Position numbers and translations under genes: made by a program | Notes under the pieces: model-generated | Seen by the model: the letters and a program-made list of their open reading frames with translations, nothing else | What the model was told of the DNA's origin: nothing | The model's database searches: none | Shown here: one piece after another, positions 18,786 to 26,765 of the stretch | How the letters are laid out: every line of letters begins with the position of its first letter | Numbering within the stretch: position 1 is the stretch's first letter | Origin: Phycisphaerae bacterium | GTDB lineage: Bacteria; Planctomycetota; Phycisphaerae; JAJVII01 | Length of the DNA: 64,000 nucleotides | Direction: 5' to 3' | Assembly (NCBI GenBank): GCA_022072085.1 | Contig: JAJVII010000042.1 | Span: 1 to 64,000, forward strand

Positions 18786-20171
18786 TCAGAGAATATACTT
18801 CGACAGGTCCTCGTCCTTCATCACATCGGCCAGTTGGGCGCGGACATATTCGGCGTCGATCGTGACGTGCCCGCCGGCCATCTCGGTCGCCCGGAAGCTC
18901 AAGTCGTCCAGCACCTTCTCCATCACGGTGTAGAGTCGGCGGGCGCCGATGTTCTGGGTCATGCGGTTGGCCCGCTCAGCCACCGCCGCCATCTCGCCGA
19001 TGCCGTCCTCGGTGAAAGTCAGCCTGACGTTCTCGGCCCCCAGCAGGGCCATCTGCTGCTTGATCAGGCTGTGCTCGGGCTCGGTCAGGATGCGCCGGAA
19101 ATCCTCCTGGCCGAGATCCTGGAGTTCCACGCGGATGGGGAAGCGGCCCTGGAGTTCCGGCATCAGGTCGGCCGGCTTGCTCCCGTGAAACGCCCCGGCT
19201 GCGATGAACAGGATATGGTCCGTGCGGATGTTGCCGTGCTTGGTCGCGACGGTCGAGCCCTCGACGATCGGCAGCAGGTCGCGCTGCACGCCCTGACGCG
19301 AAACGTCCGGGCCGAACTTGCTGTCCGAGCCGGCCACCTTGTCCAGCTCATCGACGAAGATTATGCCGCTGTTGGCGGCCCGCTCCAGGCCGAGCTGGGT
19401 CACCTTGTCGCGGTCGATCAGCCGATCGACCTCCTGGTTGAACAGCACCTGCCGGGCCTCGCGGATGGGCAGCCGACGCTCGCGCGTCCGCGAGGGGATC
19501 AGGTTCTCGAAGACGTTCTGGAACGAGGGCTCCATCTGCTCCAGGCCCATCTGCGAAAAGGCGGCCATCGGCACGGCCTTCTCCTCGATGCGGATCTCAA
19601 CGACGCGCTCGTCCAGGGCGCCGGAGCGAAGCTGCTGGCGGACCTTCTCGCGGCGGCGGCGGCTGGCTTCGACGGCCTCGTCGGCGCCAACGCCTTCCAG
19701 TTCCCATTCGCGCTTCTCGGGGACCGCCGGGACCAGCTCGTCGAGCAGGCGGTCCTCGACCAGCCGCTCGGCCTGCTCGCGCATCAGCGCCGTCTGCTCG
19801 CCGCGGACCATCTGGATCGACAGCTCGACCAGGTCGCGGACCATGCTCTCGACGTCGCGGCCGACGTATCCGACCTCGGTGTACTTCGTCGCTTCGACCT
19901 TGATGAACGGGGCGCGGATCAGCCTGGCCAGCCGCCGGGCGATCTCCGTCTTGCCCACGCCGGTCGGACCGATCATGATGATGTTCTTGGGGGCGACCTC
20001 CTCCGCCAGCTCGCGGCCGAGCTGTTGGCGGCGCCAGCGGTTGCGAATGGCGATGGCCACGGCCCGCTTGGCGTCGTCCTGTCCGACGATGTACTTATCC
20101 AGCTCGCTGACGATCCGCTGGGGCGTCAGGTCGGCGTCTTCGATGATCGGGCCTGCGGCCTCCACAGCCAT
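18786..20171 (-). CDS. hslU: HslUV protease ATPase subunit HslU
   Basis: HslU unfolds substrates for the HslV peptidase. The 461-residue AAA+ protein has L-D-K-Y-I-V-G-Q-D-D-A-K-R-A-V-A at about 22-37, Walker A GPTGVGKTEIARRLA, KVEATKYTEVGYVGRDVESM (pore motif GYVG), an I-domain rich in charged residues, Walker B I-I-F-V-D-E-L-D-K-V-A, sensor G-R-F-P-I-R-V-E-L, and it ends S-K-Y-I-L as HslU usually does. hslV is not adjacent: the upstream neighbour is trmB on the other strand. The protease partner must be elsewhere or absent. Confidence 0.96.
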   Translation of the reverse strand: MAVEAAGPIIEDADLTPQRIVSELDKYIVGQDDAKRAVAIAIRNRWRRQQLGRELAEEVAPKNIIMIGPTGVGKTEIARRLARLIRAPFIKVEATKYTEVGYVGRDVESMVRDLVELSIQMVRGEQTALMREQAERLVEDRLLDELVPAVPEKREWELEGVGADEAVEASRRRREKVRQQLRSGALDERVVEIRIEEKAVPMAAFSQMGLEQMEPSFQNVFENLIPSRTRERRLPIREARQVLFNQEVDRLIDRDKVTQLGLERAANSGIIFVDELDKVAGSDSKFGPDVSRQGVQRDLLPIVEGSTVATKHGNIRTDHILFIAAGAFHGSKPADLMPELQGRFPIRVELQDLGQEDFRRILTEPEHSLIKQQMALLGAENVRLTFTEDGIGEMAAVAERANRMTQNIGARRLYTVMEKVLDDLSFRATEMAGGHVTIDAEYVRAQLADVMKDEDLSKYIL

Positions 20172-20249
20172 GAGGCGTCCTCCTACGGGTTCCCCATCAT
20201 ATCAGGATATCGCCGCGGCTTCCAAGGCATACCACCGCCCGCTGGGCGA

Positions 20250-20258
20250 TGCTATAAT
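20250..20258 (+). promoter_or_regulatory. Extended -10 promoter element very close to the trmB start
   Basis: The sequence TGCTATAAT (extended -10 TGn plus perfect TATAAT at 20253-20258) ends 7 nt before the GTG start at 20266. A start point 6-8 nt downstream would coincide with the GTG, implying a leaderless mRNA. No convincing -35 is seen, as is common for extended -10 promoters. Confidence 0.65.
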
Positions 20259-20265
20259 CCGCGCC

Positions 20266-20886
20266 GTGAGCGAGAAACTCGCCATCGAGTCGCTGGCGCT
20301 GAAGCTGGAGGACCTGCCCCAGCCGGTTGATCCGCGCACGCTGTTCCCCTGCCAGGACCGGCCGCTGGAGGTGGAGGTCGGCATCGGCAAGGGAACGTTC
20401 CTGGTTGAGCAGGCCCGCAGGCGCAGCGACGTGAACTTCTTCGGCATCGAGTGGGCCAACAAATACTACCTCTACGCCGCCGACCGTTGCGCCCGCTGGG
20501 GGCTGTCCAACGTCCGCCTGCTGCGGACCGACGCCCGGGCGTTCGTCGAGGCCTGGCTGGCCGACGGCTGCCTGGACGCCCTGCACGTCTACTTCCCCGA
20601 CCCCTGGCCGAAGAAGCGGCACCACAAGCGGCGGTTCTTCCGCGAGCATACGATGAATCACGTGGTCCGCGCCCTGCGGCCGGGCGGGCGGCTGTTCGCC
20701 GCGACCGACCACGCCGAATACTTCGAGACGATGCAGGCCGTCGTGCTGGGCCGGTCCGACCTGGAGGAGGTCCCCTTCCCCGCAGACCTCGGCGGACCGG
20801 GCGAGATCGTCGGCAGCAACTTCGAACGCAAGTACATCAGGGAAGGCCGGACGTTCCATCGTCTGGCCGTCCGCAGGCGAGCCTGA
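20266..20886 (+). CDS. trmB: tRNA (guanine-N7-)-methyltransferase
   Basis: TrmB makes m7G46 in tRNA using SAM. The 206-residue protein has the SAM-binding motif E-V-G-I-G-K-G-T-F-L at about 36, I-E-W-A-N-K-Y, and the TrmB signature YFPDPWPKKRHHKRR followed by A-T-D-H-A-E-Y-F. GTG at 20266 is the only start that keeps the usual N-terminus. There is no Shine-Dalgarno and TATAAT lies just before it. The gene heads a tightly spaced plus-strand run. Confidence 0.93.
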   Translation: MSEKLAIESLALKLEDLPQPVDPRTLFPCQDRPLEVEVGIGKGTFLVEQARRRSDVNFFGIEWANKYYLYAADRCARWGLSNVRLLRTDARAFVEAWLADGCLDALHVYFPDPWPKKRHHKRRFFREHTMNHVVRALRPGGRLFAATDHAEYFETMQAVVLGRSDLEEVPFPADLGGPGEIVGSNFERKYIREGRTFHRLAVRRRA

Positions 20887-20908
20887 CCGACCGCACGAAA
20901 GGAGCCCC

Positions 20909-21316
20909 ATGACCCTCAAGGCGCTGGTTCCGATGGTGTTCGTGACCGACGTGAAGCGGTCGGTCGACTTCTACAGCCGGGCCCTGGGCTTCCGCATGAC
21001 CGGCAGCTACATGCCCGACGGCCGCCTCTGCTGGGCCTGCCTCAAGAGCGGCGACGCGGACCTGATGCTCTCGCTGCCGGAAGGGACCGTCGGCGGCGGC
21101 TGCATCTATTACTACTACACCGACGACGTGGTAGGCCTGCACGCCGCGCTGGCTCGCAAGGGCATCGAGACCACCCAGCCGTTCGTCACGTTCTACGGCA
21201 TGAAGGAAATCACGCTGCGCGATCCCGACGGCAACGTCATCACCGTCGGCCAGAACACCGACGAGCCGCCCACCGACGGCGCCGAACGGGCGGTCGACCT
21301 GCGGGAGCACAAGTAG
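20909..21316 (+). CDS. VOC (glyoxalase/bleomycin-resistance fold) family protein
   Basis: A 135-residue protein with two beta-alpha-beta-beta-beta halves: it opens L-V-P-M-V-F-V-T-D-V-K-R-S-V-D-F-Y-S-R-A-L-G-F and ends with I-T-L-R-D-P-D-G-N-V-I-T-V-G. This is the standard vicinal-oxygen-chelate pattern. The metal-ligand positions typical of glyoxalase I are not all obvious, so the reaction is unknown. Good AAAGGAG site. It lies between trmB and the LigD-like gene with 1-22 bp gaps, hence probably one transcript. Confidence 0.85.
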   Translation: MTLKALVPMVFVTDVKRSVDFYSRALGFRMTGSYMPDGRLCWACLKSGDADLMLSLPEGTVGGGCIYYYYTDDVVGLHAALARKGIETTQPFVTFYGMKEITLRDPDGNVITVGQNTDEPPTDGAERAVDLREHK

Positions 21317-21317
21317 G

Positions 21318-21905
21318 ATGGCCAAGCCGCCCGGGGACAAGCTGGCTGACTATCAGAAGAAGCGTGACTTCGCCCGCACGCCCGAGCCGACCGGCGGGCA
21401 GGCTTCGCCGGACGCGCCGATCTTCGTTGTCCAGAAGCACGACGCCTCGCGGCTGCACTACGACTTCCGCCTGGAGATCGGCGGCACGCTGGCGAGCTGG
21501 GCCGTTCCCAAGGGGCCGAGCCTGGACACCTCGCAGAAGCGGCTGGCCGTCCACGTCGAGGACCACCCCCTGGACTACGCCGACTTCGAGGGGACGATCC
21601 CCGCGGACGAATACGGCGGCGGCACGGTAATGCTCTGGGATCGCGGGACGGTGCGGTTCCTCGGCGACCAGCCGCCCGAGGCGATGCTCGAAGGCGGCTT
21701 CCTCGAGTTCGTCCTCAGCGGGCAGAAGCTCAAGGGGCGATTCAAGCTGATCCAGACGAAGATGGGCGGCCAAGCCAAGAACTGGCTCCTGGTCAAGGGG
21801 GGCGACGAGCACGCCAACAAGGGCGACGTGCTGGTCGAGCAGCCCGACTCGGTGAAGACGGGGCGCTCGCTCGAACAGATCGCCGCGGAAGCTCAGGAGA
21901 CCTGA
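21318..21905 (+). CDS. Stand-alone LigD-type 3'-phosphoesterase domain protein
   Basis: This 195-residue protein corresponds to the 3'-phosphoesterase (PE) domain of bacterial NHEJ ligase LigD, without ligase or polymerase domains. The catalytic blocks are visible: F-V-V-Q-K-H-D-A-S-R-L-H-Y-D-F-R-L-E, W-A-V-P-K-G-P-S, H-V-E-D-H-P-L-D-Y-A-D-F-E-G, and I-P-x-x-E-Y-G-G-G-T-V. These contain the HxDxH-type and later histidine residues that bind Mn. PE trims 3'-phosphate and ribonucleoside ends. No Ku or ligase gene is nearby. It starts 1 bp after the VOC stop codon. Confidence 0.9.
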   Translation: MAKPPGDKLADYQKKRDFARTPEPTGGQASPDAPIFVVQKHDASRLHYDFRLEIGGTLASWAVPKGPSLDTSQKRLAVHVEDHPLDYADFEGTIPADEYGGGTVMLWDRGTVRFLGDQPPEAMLEGGFLEFVLSGQKLKGRFKLIQTKMGGQAKNWLLVKGGDEHANKGDVLVEQPDSVKTGRSLEQIAAEAQET

Positions 21906-21912
21906 CGCCGCA

Positions 21913-22650
21913 ATGAGCGCACCGTTGCAGCAAGCCGCCCGGGCCTTGTCGGCAGCGACGAACGTCTGCGTTCTCACTGGCGCGGGCGTGTCGGCGGAGT
22001 CGGGCGTGCCGACGTTCCGCGGGCTGGATGGGCTGTGGAAGAACTTCCGCCCAGAGGAAGTCTCTAACCCCGACGCCTTCGCCCGCGACCCGGCGCTGGT
22101 GTGGGAGTGGTACAACATGCGGCGGGACAGGCTCGGCGGCGTCGAGCCCAACCCCGGCCACCATGCGATCGCCGAGATCGAGCGGCGGGTGGATCGCTTC
22201 ACGCTGGTCACCCAGAACGTGGACGGCCTGCATGCCGCCGCCGGCAGCCGAAACGTGCTGGAGGTCCACGGCAACATCTGGCGGACGCTCTGCACCGGCT
22301 GCGGACGGCGGCAGGACCGCACCGGCGAGCGGCTGGACGCACTGCCCGCCTGTCCCGCGTGCGGGGCGCTGCTTCGGCCGGACGTGGTCTGGTTCGGCGA
22401 GATGCTCGACCCGGACCTCTGGGACGCCGCGGTCGAGGCCGTCCGGTCGTGCGACCTGTTCCTGTCGGTTGGCACCAGCGCAGTCGTCTACCCGGCAGCC
22501 GGCCTGTTGGACGCCGCCGCGGGAGCGGTTAAGATCGAGGTGAACGTCGAGCCGACGCCGGCCAGCGCCCGCGTCGACATCGCCCTGGCGGGACGCAGCG
22601 GCCAACTGCTGCCCCTGCTGGCGCGACAGGCATTTGGACTTGGAGACTGA
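21913..22650 (+). CDS. SIR2-family NAD-dependent protein deacylase
   Basis: A sirtuin of 245 residues. NAD-binding GAGVSAESGVPTFRG lies near residues 23-37, the catalytic block is T-Q-N-V-D-G-L-H with the active-site H in E-V-H-G-N, and a zinc site is C-T-G-C ... C-P-A-C. This is followed by R-P-D-V-V-W-F-G-E and V-G-T-S-A-V-V-Y-P-A. The A-x-x-x-Y-x-x-R pattern of CobB desuccinylases appears as W-Y-N-M-R-R-D-R, so deacylation of succinyl-lysine is possible. It starts 7 bp after the LigD-like gene in the same run. Confidence 0.93.
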   Translation: MSAPLQQAARALSAATNVCVLTGAGVSAESGVPTFRGLDGLWKNFRPEEVSNPDAFARDPALVWEWYNMRRDRLGGVEPNPGHHAIAEIERRVDRFTLVTQNVDGLHAAAGSRNVLEVHGNIWRTLCTGCGRRQDRTGERLDALPACPACGALLRPDVVWFGEMLDPDLWDAAVEAVRSCDLFLSVGTSAVVYPAAGLLDAAAGAVKIEVNVEPTPASARVDIALAGRSGQLLPLLARQAFGLGD

Positions 22651-22657
22651 TGCGTCC

Positions 22658-23962
22658 ATGAAGGTCACACTCGCATACGACACGACCGGGCTGGAAGTCG
22701 AACTGCCCGACAAGAACGTCAAGGCCGTCCTCCGCCATCGCGGGGGCAAGGTGCTCAACGACCCGGCGGCGGCGATCCGCTCGGCACTGGCCAACCCTAT
22801 CCACAGCGATCCGCTGGCCAAGCTGGCCGAGGGGCGAAAGACGGCCTGCATCCTGATCTGCGACCACACGCGGCCGTCGCCGGACCGCCTGATGCTGCCG
22901 CCGATGCTCCAGGCGCTGGAGTCGGCCGGCATCGCCCGCGCGGACATCCTGATCCTGGTCGCGACCGGCCTGCACCGGCCCAGCACGCCGCAGGAAATCG
23001 AGCGGATGGTCGGCCCGCAGGTGGCCGCCGACTATCGCATCGAGAACCACGACGCCCGCGACCGCGACGCCCACGCCTTCTGCTGCAAGACCGCAGACGG
23101 CATCGCAGCCGATCTGGACAAACGCTACCTGGCCGCCGAACTGAAGCTGGCGACCGGCTTCGTCGAGCCGCACCTGATGGCCGGTTTCGGCGGCGGGCGG
23201 AAGATGGTCGCCCCCGGCGTCGCGTCGGCCGACACGATCTGCGCGTTGCACTCGCCGCGCATCCTGGAGAACCGCCGCTGCCGCGAAGGCAACCTGGCCG
23301 GCAACCCGCTGCACGACGCCGCCACCGAGATCGCCCGCACCAGCGGGCTGGAGTTCATCGTCCACGTTACGATGGACGACCAGCGGCGGATCACCGGCGT
23401 CTACGCCGGCACGCCCGGCGAGACGTTCGAGGCGGCCGTCCGCGGCATCCGTCCGCAGGTGACCGCCAAACTGCCCGAGCCGACCGACATCGTCGTCACC
23501 AGCGGCGGCGGCGCCCCCCTGGACGCCAGCTACTACCAGACGGTAAAGGGCATCACCGCGGCCCTGCCGGCGGTGCGGCCTGGCGGCGTGATCCTGGTCG
23601 CCTCCAGTTGCAGCGAGGGGCTGGGCAGCGAGGACTTCGTCGCCACCATGACGCAGTTCAAGGGGTTCGAGGAATTCCGCGACGCGATCCTCGAAGAGGA
23701 GGACGCCAAACGCTACTTCCGCATCGACCAGTGGCAGCACGAGCAGGTCAGCCACGCCGACCGTAAGGCCGACGTCATCCTCGCCCAGAGCATGCTGTCG
23801 GCTGAGGACCGCGGGCGGCTGTGGATCCCCGCGACCGAGCAGTTCGCCGAGGCCCTGGCGATGGCCTTCAAGCAGCAGGGCGACGATGCAACGATCTCGG
23901 TGATGCCTGATGGCCCGTACGTCCTGGTCGACGCCCCTGCCCCGCCCGAAACGATATTCTGA
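22658..23962 (+). CDS. larA: LarA-like nickel-dependent racemase family protein
   Basis: The 434-residue protein matches the LarA family: an N-terminal domain with I-C-D-H-T-R-P-S-P and a histidine-bearing T-G-L-H-R-P-S-T, a catalytic region with L-K-L-A-T-G-F-V-E-P-H-L-M-A-G-F-G-G-G-R-K-M-V-A-P-G-V, and C-terminal A-S-C-S-E-G-L-G. LarA racemises lactate with a nickel-pincer cofactor; planctomycete paralogues may use other hydroxyacids. The larB/C/E cofactor genes are not in the window. ATG at 22658 is preferred over an upstream in-frame TTG that would overlap the sirtuin gene. Confidence 0.85.
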   Translation: MKVTLAYDTTGLEVELPDKNVKAVLRHRGGKVLNDPAAAIRSALANPIHSDPLAKLAEGRKTACILICDHTRPSPDRLMLPPMLQALESAGIARADILILVATGLHRPSTPQEIERMVGPQVAADYRIENHDARDRDAHAFCCKTADGIAADLDKRYLAAELKLATGFVEPHLMAGFGGGRKMVAPGVASADTICALHSPRILENRRCREGNLAGNPLHDAATEIARTSGLEFIVHVTMDDQRRITGVYAGTPGETFEAAVRGIRPQVTAKLPEPTDIVVTSGGGAPLDASYYQTVKGITAALPAVRPGGVILVASSCSEGLGSEDFVATMTQFKGFEEFRDAILEEEDAKRYFRIDQWQHEQVSHADRKADVILAQSMLSAEDRGRLWIPATEQFAEALAMAFKQQGDDATISVMPDGPYVLVDAPAPPETIF

Positions 23963-23982
23963 GAATGTCAACGGAGCCGGTG

Positions 23983-24951
23983 ATGGATAAGTTGCGCGTA
24001 GCTTCGGTTCAGTTTCAGCACGCCCCCGGCGACAAGGCCGCCAACCTGGCGACCGTCGCGCGGTTCGTCAGCCGAGCCGCCGACGCCGGCGCCCATGTCG
24101 TCACATTCCCCGAGTGCTGCATCAGCGGCTACTGGCACCTGCGCAAGCTCTCGCGCAAGGAACTGCTCGCCCTGGCTGAGCCGGTCCCGGCCGGCCCCGC
24201 GTCGCAGCGACTGGGCGAACTGGCCGTGAAGCACAAGGCCATCGTCGGCGCCGGCCTGGTCGAACTGGCCGACGACGGGAAGATGTATAACAGCTACGTC
24301 GTCGCCACGCCGGAAGGGCAGTTTCACTGTCACCGCAAGATTCACATGTTCATCAGCGAGCACCTGACCTGCGGCTCGCAATACACCGTGTTCGACACGG
24401 CCGCGGGCTGGCGGCTGGGCGTGCTGACCTGCTACGACAACAACATCGTCGAGAACGGCCGCATGATGGGCCTGGCCGGCGTGGACCTGCTGCTGGCCCC
24501 CCACCAGACCGGCGGCTGCGCCAGCCGCAGCAAGCACACGATGGGCGTGGTCAGCCGAAAGATATGGGACAACCGCGAGGCCGACCCGTCCGCGATCGAA
24601 GCCGAGTTCAAAGGCGACAAGGGACGGGCCTGGATTCTGCGCTGGCTTCCCAGCCGGGCCCACGACAACGGCATGTTCATCGCCTTCAGCAACGGCGTCG
24701 GCCCGGACGACGACGAGGTCCGCACGGGCAACGCGATGATCCTCGACCCCTACGGGCGCATCCTGGCCGAGACCTGGCGGGCCCGCGACGCGATGGTCAC
24801 CGCCGACCTGGACCCCGATCTGCTGGAAGGCTGCACCGGCCGGCGCTGGATTCAGACCCGCCGCCCGGACCTCTACGCCCCGCTCACCGTGCCCACCGGG
24901 CAGGAGATCGACATGCGGGCCTCGCGCTTCGCCGCCGACGGCAAGTTGTAA
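23983..24951 (+). CDS. Carbon-nitrogen hydrolase (nitrilase superfamily)
   Basis: The product is 322 residues. The start at MDKLRVASVQF has GGAG seven bases upstream; an earlier in-frame ATG at 23965 has none. The catalytic triad is visible as E in VTFPECCISGYW, K in CHRKIHMF, and C in VLTCYDNN. Substrate range (amide or nitrile) cannot be read from sequence. It closes a plus-strand run starting at trmB and lies 2 nt plus its alternative start after larA, which suggests joint expression with the racemase. Confidence 0.9.
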   Translation: MDKLRVASVQFQHAPGDKAANLATVARFVSRAADAGAHVVTFPECCISGYWHLRKLSRKELLALAEPVPAGPASQRLGELAVKHKAIVGAGLVELADDGKMYNSYVVATPEGQFHCHRKIHMFISEHLTCGSQYTVFDTAAGWRLGVLTCYDNNIVENGRMMGLAGVDLLLAPHQTGGCASRSKHTMGVVSRKIWDNREADPSAIEAEFKGDKGRAWILRWLPSRAHDNGMFIAFSNGVGPDDDEVRTGNAMILDPYGRILAETWRARDAMVTADLDPDLLEGCTGRRWIQTRRPDLYAPLTVPTGQEIDMRASRFAADGKL

Positions 24952-24968
24952 CCCCCCCCCGCCGCCCG

Positions 24969-25700
24969 CTACGGCGAATCCGCACGGCTGCCCGGCAGTC
25001 GCGACGCATTGTAGAACGGCGCAACCACCGCAACGGCGCGATCGAAGAAGCCGGACAACTCGGCCACCGGCAGACGCGAGCGATCGGGGTAGAAAACGAT
25101 CCACTGGCCGTTGCCTTCGGCGCACCAGTCCGGGAGATGCTGGAACTGGGCGATCGCCTCGGCAGTGAAGAGTCGGCGGACGGCCGCCTCGTTGGGCCCG
25201 CGCACCAGGTAGCGCGAGGAGAACCCCGGGGCCTGCGCGAAGTCGATGTCCTGGTATCCGAAAACCGACGCCAGCTTGTGCCGCAGGTGCTCGGGCCGCA
25301 TCTCGAACCGCGGGACCGCGGCCCCGGGCAGGTGGAACGCGGCGACGCTGCGCCTATACGTGCGACTGTTCTTCCCGCCTCCGACCGTGTAGCGATAGTC
25401 GAACAGACAGGTCTCCAGCCCGCCCTCCTCCGTCCGGGCCAGGCGCGTGACCTTCTTGCCATGGCCGAGCGTGAACAGGTGGCAGCCGCCCAGGCGGTCC
25501 AGCAGCCACTGCGCCTTGGCCTGATACTCGAACCCCATCGACGCCGCCAGTTGGGCCATCTCCCGGTCGCGCCGCCGCTCGGCGGCGGCGGAGATTCCCG
25601 CCACGATCAGCGCCAGCAGGCCGACCGTCACGAAGATGCCGATGATCAGCCCCGCCGGGGCGCCGGAGGCCAGGTGCAGCAGCGCGGTGTCTGAAACCAT
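24969..25700 (-). CDS. Hypothetical single-pass membrane protein
   Basis: A 243-residue protein with an N-terminal membrane helix (GLIIGIFVTVGLLALIVAGI, about residues 16-35) followed by a basic stretch and a soluble domain. The domain alternates beta strands with F-D-Y-R-Y and F-H-L-P motifs and ends with a helix after W-I-V-F-Y. I do not recognise a named family; short membrane-anchored proteins with an FDYxY segment are common in planctomycetes. The start has GGGGAG upstream. It is convergent with the amidohydrolase gene across a 9-base C run. Confidence 0.65.
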   Translation of the reverse strand: MVSDTALLHLASGAPAGLIIGIFVTVGLLALIVAGISAAAERRRDREMAQLAASMGFEYQAKAQWLLDRLGGCHLFTLGHGKKVTRLARTEEGGLETCLFDYRYTVGGGKNSRTYRRSVAAFHLPGAAVPRFEMRPEHLRHKLASVFGYQDIDFAQAPGFSSRYLVRGPNEAAVRRLFTAEAIAQFQHLPDWCAEGNGQWIVFYPDRSRLPVAELSGFFDRAVAVVAPFYNASRLPGSRADSP

Positions 25701-25783
25701 GCGGATTCTCCCCTCAGCCGACAACAGTCAGCCGACGTGGAATCTACGTTCGAACATCGCCGTCTGTCCAGCCCGAAGGCGGT

Positions 25784-26743
25784 TCATCTGTCCGTCAGCC
25801 ACGCGTGGTCCGCAGCCGTGAAGACCGCCGGTGCGGGCGGCAGGCGGGTCAGGTCGAAACGGTCGCGGAACTCGTCGGCTGACATCGGCTCGCGGGCCGG
25901 GACGACCCCGCTCCAGAACGCGAGCAGGCCGACGACGCGGTCTGCCGACACTCCGGCGTCGCGGTAGGTGGCCAGCCGCGTATCGCCGTGGCGTTTGGCC
26001 AGGCGGCGGCCGTCCTCGCCCACGACCAGCGGCAGGTGCGTGTAGCGTGGCGGCGGGCCCAGGCCGAGCAGGTGGTAGAGCAGCAACTGTCGGCCGGTCG
26101 AGCCCAGCAGGTCGTCGCCGCGGACCACGTCGGTCACGCCCTGGCGGGCGTCGTCGACGACGACCGCCAACTGGTAAGCCGGCAGGCTCGCCTTGGTCGC
26201 CACAACGAAGTCGCCGACCTCCCGCTGCACGTTCACCCGCTGCGGGCCGTGGAAGCCGTCGTTGAACGCAATCTCCCCGTCGGGCACGATCAGCCGCCAG
26301 GCGATCGGGGCGTCCCGGCGCCCGGCGTCAGCGGCGTGGGAAAGATCGTCGGGCGCCGGCCGGCAGGTTCCGGGGTAGCGAAGTTCGTGCGCGTCAGCGT
26401 GCGGCGCGGAGGCGGCCTGCTCGATGTCCCGCCGCGTACAGCGGCAGGGATAGATCAGCCCGGCTGACCGCAGCCGATCCAGCGCGTCGCGGTATGGCGA
26501 CAGGTCGGCCATCTGCCGCGTCGGCCCGGCGTCCCAGTCCAGGCCCAGCCAGCCGAGGTCTTCGACCGCAGCCGCGTCGGCGCCGGGCTTGGTCCGCGGC
26601 GTGTCCAGATCCTCGATCCGCAGGACGATCCGCCACCCCCCGCGACGGGCCAACGCCCAGTTGGCCAGGAACGTCCGGGCGTTGCCCATGTGCAGAGCCC
26701 CCGTGGGCGACGGGGCCAGCCGGGTTGTGCGTTGCTCGCTCAT
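25784..26743 (-). CDS. gluQ: Glutamyl-Q tRNA(Asp) synthetase
   Basis: GluQRS is a truncated glutamyl-tRNA synthetase that glutamylates queuosine in tRNA-Asp. The 319-residue protein opens R-L-A-P-S-P-T-G-A-L-H-M-G-N-A-R (HIGH motif), has R-I-E-D-L-D-T-P-R, the GluQRS zinc site C-R-C-T-R ... Y-P-G-T-C-R, and the KMSKS-like R-R-L-A-K-R-H-G-D. It lacks an anticodon-binding domain, as expected. The chosen ATG opens at MSEQRTTRLAPS; upstream in-frame sequence overlaps the neighbouring M28 gene. Gap to that gene is 22 bp. Confidence 0.93.
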   Translation of the reverse strand: MSEQRTTRLAPSPTGALHMGNARTFLANWALARRGGWRIVLRIEDLDTPRTKPGADAAAVEDLGWLGLDWDAGPTRQMADLSPYRDALDRLRSAGLIYPCRCTRRDIEQAASAPHADAHELRYPGTCRPAPDDLSHAADAGRRDAPIAWRLIVPDGEIAFNDGFHGPQRVNVQREVGDFVVATKASLPAYQLAVVVDDARQGVTDVVRGDDLLGSTGRQLLLYHLLGLGPPPRYTHLPLVVGEDGRRLAKRHGDTRLATYRDAGVSADRVVGLLAFWSGVVPAREPMSADEFRDRFDLTRLPPAPAVFTAADHAWLTDR

Positions 26744-26765
26744 CGGACCTCGCGGGCGCGCGATG

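Noticed and set aside
14245-20330. Long plus-strand frames opposite lgt-panC and opposite hslU
   Set aside because: Antisense shadows of well-recognised minus-strand genes; no motifs and no ribosome sites. Only the end of the latter frame region (from 20266) is real, as trmB.
24952-24960. Run of nine C between convergent genes as a phase-variable tract
   Set aside because: It lies after both stop codons in an 17-bp convergent gap and would not change any product or promoter.
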